Part shown: piece after piece, positions 13,322-17,316 of the stretch
How the letters are laid out: every line of letters begins with the position of its first letter
How positions within the stretch are numbered: position 1 is the first letter of the stretch
Assembly (NCBI GenBank): GCA_036645575.1
Contig: JAVXNW010000055.1
Coordinates: 1-17,316 of the forward strand
Direction of reading: 5' to 3'
Source of the DNA: JAVXNW01 sp036645575
GTDB lineage: Bacteria; Bacillota; Clostridia; Christensenellales; Aristaeellaceae
DNA length: 17,316 nucleotides
Program-made: the position numbers and the translations under genes
Notes under the pieces: generated by a model
The model's input: only the letters and a program-made list of their open reading frames with translations
The model's database searches: none
What the model was told of the DNA's origin: nothing

Positions 13322-13947
13322 ATTCAAAGGAATTGGCTCAGAAAATCGCCGCAGTGCTTGACACCAAGCAGGGTGAGGACATCATGGTGCTGGAGGTCAG
13401 CCACCTGACCTCCATTACCGACTATTTCGTCATTGCGAGCGCGCAAAATACGATCAAGGTGCGCGCAATGGCCGAGACGGTCGAGGAAGAACTGGAAAAA
13501 GAGGGCATCGAGGCGCGCCGCAAAGAGGGCTATCAGGGCGCGCGCTGGGTCGTGCTGGACTATGCGTCGGTGATCGTGCACGTGTTCCATAGCGAGGAGC
13601 GCGCGTTTTACAACATTGAACGGCTGTGGATGGACGGCGGAAACCTGACGCCCTTCCTGCCCGACGATACCGCCGAAAAGGTCAACGACGCGGCCAACGC
13701 CTATGTCGCGCAGGCAAACCTAGACGGACGCGAGATGCTCATGTTTGAAGAGGACGCAGAATTTGAGGGCGACACAGGCGAGCGGGCGGAGCAAGCGGAT
13801 CTTGAGGATCTAGAGGGTCTAGAGGGCCTTGACGACCTGGCGGACGCGGATCGCTTGGACGCGGACAGGAAGCCGTCGGATGACGCCGATTGCGCGCAAG
13901 ACGATGCGGACGCGCAAGAAGCAGGGGATCAGGAGGAAGAAAAATGA
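13318..13947 (+). CDS. rsfS: Ribosomal silencing factor RsfS with long acidic C-terminal tail
   Basis: This is a 209-residue protein. Residues 1 to about 108 are the RsfS/Iojap domain (DIMVLEVSHLTSITDYFVIASAQNTIKVRAMAETVEEEL, then GYQGARWVVLDYASVIVHVFHSEERAFYNIERLW). This domain binds ribosomal protein uL14 and blocks subunit joining when nutrients are low. Typical RsfS proteins are about 105-120 residues and end there. Here roughly 100 further residues follow, rich in Asp and Glu (QADLEDLEGLEGLDDLADAD, then DDADCAQDDADAQEAGDQEEEK) and probably disordered. The reading frame is uninterrupted, and the next gene overlaps its stop by ATGA (13944-13947), so the tail is real coding sequence. Its role is unknown. 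Confidence 0.93.
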   Translation: MNSKELAQKIAAVLDTKQGEDIMVLEVSHLTSITDYFVIASAQNTIKVRAMAETVEEELEKEGIEARRKEGYQGARWVVLDYASVIVHVFHSEERAFYNIERLWMDGGNLTPFLPDDTAEKVNDAANAYVAQANLDGREMLMFEEDAEFEGDTGERAEQADLEDLEGLEGLDDLADADRLDADRKPSDDADCAQDDADAQEAGDQEEEK

Positions 13948-14345
13948 GCGGGCCATGCGATCAGGGGCAGATTACGCTCACGGTTCCGGCCAAACAGCAG
14001 ATGATGCTGGTGATCCGGCTCACGACGGCGGGGGTGCTTGCGCGAGCGGGCCTGTCCATGGACGCGATGGACGACATGAAGATGGCGGCGGAGGAGGCGT
14101 GTGCGACGCTGATCCGCTCGTCGGGCTGCGAGCAATTGACGGTCACCTATGCGGTGGAGGAGCGGGCCTTTCGCCTGCACGCGCAGACCAGCGCGTGCAG
14201 TTGCCGCGACTGCCTGACCGGCCTCACGGACGAGGAGATTGCCGTCGTGCGGTGCGTGCTGCTTTCGCTGACGGACGATGTGTCGCTCACGTTTGACGAC
14301 CGCTGCCTTCGGGCCATTGATCTGCGCAAGCAGTTGCCGATGTAG
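13944..14345 (+). CDS. Divergent RsbW/SpoIIAB-like anti-sigma protein with cysteine cluster
   Basis: This is a 133-residue protein. The segment ITLTVPAKQQMMLVIRLTTAGVLARAGLSMDAMDDMKMAAEEACATLI (10-57) matches the N-terminal half of GHKL-type anti-sigma kinases such as RsbW. The N-box asparagine is absent: the E-A-C-T-N pattern reads E-A-C-A-T. No glycine-rich G1 or ATP-lid motif is visible. In the expected lid region it has Cys85-Ser-Cys87-Arg-Asp-Cys90, and there are eight cysteines in total. AGGAGGAA (13931-13938) lies five bases before the ATG. The gene lies nine bases upstream of a SigB-type sigma factor gene, supporting a role in controlling it. Loss of kinase motifs suggests binding without phosphorylation, perhaps responding to thiol state or metal. 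This is inference. Confidence 0.75.
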   Translation: MSGPCDQGQITLTVPAKQQMMLVIRLTTAGVLARAGLSMDAMDDMKMAAEEACATLIRSSGCEQLTVTYAVEERAFRLHAQTSACSCRDCLTGLTDEEIAVVRCVLLSLTDDVSLTFDDRCLRAIDLRKQLPM

Positions 14346-14354
14346 GGGGTGGCT

Positions 14355-15119
14355 ATGCAGTACGAAAGCACACCGCCCAATGTCGAGGCGCTGATCACCC
14401 AATACCAGATGTCGGGGGATGTGGCGCTGCGCGAGCAGTTAGCGACGATGCACCTTTATATTGCCAACATCGTCGCGCGCAAGTTTTCGCGGCGCGGCGT
14501 CGAATACGACGATCTGTATCAGGTTGCGTCGCTGGCGCTGCTCAAGGCGATCGAGCGGTTTGACGCGAGCAAGGGCATCAAATTTTCCAGCTTCGCCACG
14601 CCAACCATGGTGGGCGAGGTTAAAAACTATTTCCGGGATCGGTCGCGGCTGATCACGCTGCCCAGGCGCGGGTCCGAACTGATGAAGCGCATTCGAACCA
14701 CGTGGGAGACGCTCGAGCAGCAGCTGATGCGCTCGCCCACGCCGGTCGAGTTGGCGGAGGCGCTGGACACGCCGCTTGACACGGTGCTGGAGGCGCTTGA
14801 AATGCAGGGCGCGGCCGCGCCCACGTCGCTCGATACCGCGGCGCTCGAGTCAGAGACCTCCCCGCTCGACACCTTTTTGGGCATTGAGGACACGGGCTAT
14901 CGGCACTTTGAGCAGAGCGATCAAGTCACGCGGCTGCTCGAGCAGCTAGATCCGGACGAGCGCGAGGTGCTGATCAAGCGCTATTACCGGGGCGAGAGCC
15001 AGCGCGTGGTGGCGGAGCAGATGGGCATATCGCAGATGACGGTCTCGCGGCTGGAGCGCCGCGCGTTGGAAAAGAGCAGACGGCTGCTGGGCAGCACAGA
15101 ATCGGAGGGACAGAGATGA
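14355..15119 (+). CDS. SigB/SigF-family (group 3) RNA polymerase sigma factor
   Basis: This is a 254-residue sigma-70 family protein. Region 2 includes LYIANIVARKFSRRGVEYDDLYQVASLALLKAIERFDASKGIKFSSFATPTMVGEVKNYFRD (35-95). Region 3 covers about 100-150 (LPRRGSELMKRIRTTWETLEQQLMRSPTPVELAEAL). Region 4 has the helix-turn-helix ESQRVVAEQMGISQMTVSRLERRALE (214-239). The FATPTMVGEVKNYFRD stretch resembles stress-type SigB more than sporulation SigF, though the groups are close. The ATG at 14355 follows AGGGGG (14344-14349) by five bases. An anti-sigma-like gene precedes it, but no anti-anti-sigma (RsbV/SpoIIAA) gene is present. Its stop overlaps proC by ATGA. Confidence 0.92.
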   Translation: MQYESTPPNVEALITQYQMSGDVALREQLATMHLYIANIVARKFSRRGVEYDDLYQVASLALLKAIERFDASKGIKFSSFATPTMVGEVKNYFRDRSRLITLPRRGSELMKRIRTTWETLEQQLMRSPTPVELAEALDTPLDTVLEALEMQGAAAPTSLDTAALESETSPLDTFLGIEDTGYRHFEQSDQVTRLLEQLDPDEREVLIKRYYRGESQRVVAEQMGISQMTVSRLERRALEKSRRLLGSTESEGQR

Positions 15120-15916
15120 ATCTTGGATTTATCGGCGCGGGCAATATGGCAAGCGCACTGGTGACCGGCACGGTAAAGGGCGCGGTACTGCCCGCCGGGC
15201 AGGTGCACGTCTATGACATCAATGCCGAAAAGACGCGCGAAATGCAGGCGCGGCTGGGCGTCACGCCGGCGTGCGACTGCGAAAAGATGATCAAGGACTG
15301 CGACATGGTGGTGCTGGCGGTCAAGCCCAACGTCGCGGGCAAGGTGCTTGCGCAGTACCGGCGCGCGCTTTCGGGCAAGGCGCTCATATCCATTGCGGCG
15401 GGCTGGACGACCGAGATGCTGGCCAAGGCGCTCGATCCCGCGACGCGCATTTTGCGGGTCATGCCCAACACGCCCGCGCTGTGCGGGGTCGGCATGACCG
15501 CGTTCAGCCTGGCGCACACGCTGACGGAGGACGAAAAGGGCTTTGCCGAAAGCATGTTCCGCTCGCTGGGGTTGCTCGAATGGGTGCACGAGTACCAGAT
15601 GGAAGCGGTGATCGGCGTGTCCGGCAGCGGGCCGGCCTATGCGTACCTGTTCATCGAGGCGCTGGCGGACGCGGGCGTGCTGCTGGGCCTTACGCGCGCG
15701 CAGTCGCTTGAGATGGCGGCGCAGACGCTCAAGGGCAGCGCGGAAATGGTGCTGACGACCGGGCGGCACCCGGGCGCGCTCAAAGACGACGTGTGCTCGC
15801 CGGGCGGCACCACCATCGTCGCGGTGCGCACGCTCGAGGAAAAGGGCTTGCGCGCGGCGGTGATCGGCGCGGCGGTCGCGGCGGCGGAAAAGGCCGAGGG
15901 CATGGGCAAGGCATGA
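15116..15916 (+). CDS. proC: Pyrroline-5-carboxylate reductase
   Basis: This is a 266-residue enzyme for the last step of proline synthesis, using NAD(P)H to reduce pyrroline-5-carboxylate. The Rossmann motif GFIGAGNMASAL lies at 4-15, AVKPNV near 68, and RVMPNTPALCGVGMTAF in the middle. The C-terminal signature SGSGPAYAYLFIEALADAGVLLGL and DDVCSPGGTTIVAVRTLEEKGLRAAV are complete. Length is normal for the family. GGAGGG (15104-15109) is six bases before the ATG, inside the end of the sigma factor gene. Both ends overlap neighbours by ATGA, so it is translationally coupled to the sigma gene and to rnhA. Confidence 0.96.
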   Translation: MNLGFIGAGNMASALVTGTVKGAVLPAGQVHVYDINAEKTREMQARLGVTPACDCEKMIKDCDMVVLAVKPNVAGKVLAQYRRALSGKALISIAAGWTTEMLAKALDPATRILRVMPNTPALCGVGMTAFSLAHTLTEDEKGFAESMFRSLGLLEWVHEYQMEAVIGVSGSGPAYAYLFIEALADAGVLLGLTRAQSLEMAAQTLKGSAEMVLTTGRHPGALKDDVCSPGGTTIVAVRTLEEKGLRAAVIGAAVAAAEKAEGMGKA

Positions 15917-16356
15917 AGCAGGTGACGATCTACACAGACGGCGCGTGCTCGGGCAATCCCGGGCCGGGCGGCTGGGGCGCGGTGCTGCTTTTTGGCGAGT
16001 TTCGGCGCGAATTGTCCGGCTATGAGGGCGCGACGACCAACAACCGCATGGAGATGACCGCCGCGATCGAGGCGCTGGGCGCGCTCAAGGAGCCGTGCGA
16101 GGTGTTTCTGTACACCGACAGCGCGTACCTTGCGCACGCGTTTCAAAAGCATTGGCTGGATAATTGGCAGAGAAACAACTGGCTCAAGAGCGACAAAAAG
16201 CCGGTCGAGAACCGCGACCTGTGGGAAAAGTTGCTCGCGCTTGCCAAGGCGCACAAGCTCACGTTCTTTAAGGTCAAGGGTCACGCCAACAACAAGGAGA
16301 ACAATCGCTGCGACGAGCTGGCGACCGGCGCCGTACAGGCGGGTCGCAATCGCTAA
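15913..16356 (+). CDS. rnhA: Ribonuclease HI
   Basis: This is a 147-residue enzyme that cuts the RNA strand of RNA-DNA hybrids. The catalytic carboxylates are Asp9 (YTDGACSGNPGPGGWGAV), Glu47 (NNRMEMTAAIEAL), Asp69 (LYTDSAY) and Asp134 (NNRCDELA), with the flap His124 (VKGHANNKENN). Numbering is within one residue of the E. coli enzyme, and the basic handle region (HWLDNWQRNNWLKSDKKPVENRDLW) is present, so it is a bacterial type 1 enzyme. The start is the ATGA overlap with proC. It is the last gene of the chain before a hairpin terminator. Confidence 0.97.
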   Translation: MKQVTIYTDGACSGNPGPGGWGAVLLFGEFRRELSGYEGATTNNRMEMTAAIEALGALKEPCEVFLYTDSAYLAHAFQKHWLDNWQRNNWLKSDKKPVENRDLWEKLLALAKAHKLTFFKVKGHANNKENNRCDELATGAVQAGRNR

Positions 16357-16373
16357 GCGCTTGAATATTGCGC

Positions 16374-16408
16374 AAGGAAGACGCCGATTTTGAGTCGGCG
16401 TCCTCCTT
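16374..16408 (+). terminator. Hairpin terminator after rnhA
   Basis: Arms 16374-16387 (AAGGAAGACGCCGA) and 16395-16408 (TCGGCGTCCTCCTT) form a 14-base-pair stem with one mismatch and a seven-base loop. The following T-tract is short (CCTTTG). It closes the nadD-rnhA chain and precedes a new promoter. Confidence 0.65.
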
Positions 16409-16437
16409 TGCCCCAAGGCGCACTAAGTTGGTATAAT
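16408..16437 (+). promoter_or_regulatory. Promoter of the LytTR response regulator
   Basis: TTGCCC (16408-16413), an 18-bp spacer and TGG-TATAAT (16429-16437) form an extended -10 promoter directly after the rnhA terminator. Transcription would start near 16444, giving a leader of about 44 bases before the start codon at 16488. Confidence 0.65.
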
Positions 16438-16474
16438 CAGATTGCCCAGCATGAACGAATGACGTACATACATT

Positions 16475-16490
16475 GGAGGGAAATCCATTG
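16475..16490 (+). promoter_or_regulatory. RBS that fixes a TTG start codon
   Basis: GGAGGG (16475-16480) lies seven bases before the TTG at 16488. Homology to receiver domains (FRFILCDDN) begins right there. An earlier in-frame TTG at 16473 overlaps the binding site itself and cannot be the start. Confidence 0.75.
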
Positions 16491-17210
16491 TTCCGTTTTA
16501 TCCTCTGTGACGACAATCCGCTGCACAACCAGACGCTTTCGCACCATCTGGCGCAACTGCAACCCAGGCTGAAAGCGGATATCGAGATTGCGCTGGTTGC
16601 GACCGACGCGCGGGACGTCATGGCGTATGCCAAGTGTGGCGCGCCCGATATACATGTCTATTTGCTCGATTTGGTGCTGGAACAGTCCCTATCGGGCGTC
16701 GATCTGTGCAAAACGATCCATGAGAGCGACCCGACGGCCTACGTCATCTTCATATCCGCCTATCCGGAGTACGCGCTTGACTGCTGCCAGGCACACGCGT
16801 TCGACTTTGTGCAGAAACCCTATACGCTGGAGCGGCTGGAGAGCTGTCTCAACGCGGTCTTTCGCGAGACGCTCTTGCGCGCGCCGATGACGCCGCTCAC
16901 GATTCACGCAGGCTCTCGGCTCATGCAGATCGACCAGCGCGACATCCTGTACATTGCGGCGCAGCGCGAATACGTCACGGCGCACATGCTGACCGGCCTT
17001 GTCACATGGCGGGAGAGCTTGACCAAGCTGTCGGAGCGATTGCAGCCCGGCTGGTTTGAGCGAATCCACAAAAGTTACGTGGTGAACTGGCTCCACGCAA
17101 AGCAGATGGAGGCTAAGGCCTGTGAAATCACGCTGATCGACGGCCAAGTGCTGCCGGTCTCCCGGCACTACCTTCCCGCGCTCAAAGCGCACATCGCCAA
17201 TCCGCAGTAG
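16488..17210 (+). CDS. LytTR-family response regulator
   Basis: This is a 240-residue two-component transcription factor (AgrA/LytR type). The receiver domain (1 to about 125) has the acidic pair Asp8-Asp9 (ILCDDN), phosphoacceptor Asp61 (VYLLDLVL), switch Ser90 (VIFISAYPEYAL) and Lys110 (FDFVQKPYTLERL). The LytTR DNA-binding domain (about 133-236) shows LMQIDQRDILYIAAQREYVTAH, ESLTKLSERLQPGWFERIHKSYVVN and the end DGQVLPVSRHYLPALKAHI. The start codon is TTG. It has its own promoter after a terminator. No sensor kinase is visible in the window, though one could lie beyond the right edge. Targets are unknown. Confidence 0.93.
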   Translation: MFRFILCDDNPLHNQTLSHHLAQLQPRLKADIEIALVATDARDVMAYAKCGAPDIHVYLLDLVLEQSLSGVDLCKTIHESDPTAYVIFISAYPEYALDCCQAHAFDFVQKPYTLERLESCLNAVFRETLLRAPMTPLTIHAGSRLMQIDQRDILYIAAQREYVTAHMLTGLVTWRESLTKLSERLQPGWFERIHKSYVVNWLHAKQMEAKACEITLIDGQVLPVSRHYLPALKAHIANPQ

Positions 17211-17222
17211 AAAAGCGGAGTA

Positions 17223-17238
17223 CGGCACGGCGGTGCCG
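17223..17238 (+). terminator. Short hairpin after the LytTR regulator
   Basis: CGGCAC-GGCG-GTGCCG forms a six-base-pair GC-rich hairpin 12 bases after the stop codon. No T-tract follows, so termination here is uncertain. Confidence 0.35.
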
Positions 17239-17266
17239 GGCTGCGCTCACGCGGGTTATTGAACGC

Positions 17267-17292
17267 GAAAGGTGGGCTACTCGCCCCCTTTC
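17267..17292 (+). terminator. Second hairpin near right edge
   Basis: GAAAGG-T-GGGC (17267-17277) pairs with GCCCCCTTTC (17283-17292) over ten base pairs with one bulged T and loop TACTC. No T-run follows. The stretch 17211-17316 holds no recognisable gene. Confidence 0.3.
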
Positions 17293-17316
17293 ACACTATC
17301 CCCTCGAGCTGTACGC

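Noticed and set aside
13829..14296. 155-codon plus-strand frame across the rsfS/anti-sigma junction
   Set aside because: Out of frame with both recognised genes. The ATGA overlap and AGGAGG site at 13931 support the frame starting at 13944.
14984..15769. 261-codon minus-strand frame across proC
   Set aside because: Opposite conserved ProC motifs, no recognisable domain.

Overview
The window looks like a piece of chromosome from an anaerobic, GC-rich member of the Clostridia (Firmicutes). This is inferred from the corrinoid methyl-transfer genes, the strong GGAGG-type ribosome binding sites, the clear TATAAT promoters, and the gene order obgE / yhbY / nadD / yqeK / rsfS, which is typical of Firmicutes. 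Genus cannot be assigned from sequence inspection. No tRNA, rRNA, CRISPR array, phage gene or intact transposase was seen.

Left part (1-6852). A response-regulator receiver domain runs off the left edge and appears frameshifted. Next comes a five-gene minus-strand operon, read from 5488 down to 391: a B12-binding corrinoid protein, a uroporphyrinogen-decarboxylase-fold methyltransferase fused to a thioredoxin-like domain, a CobW-type GTPase, a cysteine-rich DUF2284 protein, and a 2Fe-2S/ASKHA corrinoid-activation protein of the RACo type. The last four overlap by 1 to 13 bases. A PocR-AraC regulator is divergently transcribed from 5605. Its promoter and a perfect dyad lie in the shared intergenic region. 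Together these look like a regulated corrinoid methyl-transfer system with its own reactivation and metal-handling proteins. No classical MttB/MtaB/MtgB-type substrate methyltransferase is present, so the substrate is unknown. This is the best candidate for an undescribed system here.

Middle (6853-8882). A 17-bp perfect hairpin and a REP-like 15-bp tandem repeat separate the regulator from a convergent cysteine-desulfurase-family gene. That gene is divergent from a small DUF3343 (putative Se/S carrier) gene. After this comes a 161-bp MITE-like element with terminal inverted repeats and TA flanks, abutting the start of a second, truncated copy.

Right part (8883-17316). Housekeeping genes follow: nth, obgE and yhbY, then an oppositely oriented membrane protein. 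A tightly coupled plus-strand chain comes next: nadD-yqeK fusion, rsfS with a long acidic tail, a divergent RsbW-like anti-sigma protein with a cysteine cluster, a SigB-type sigma factor, proC and rnhA. Four of its five junctions are ATGA overlaps. A terminator follows rnhA, then a promoter and a complete LytTR response regulator that starts with TTG.
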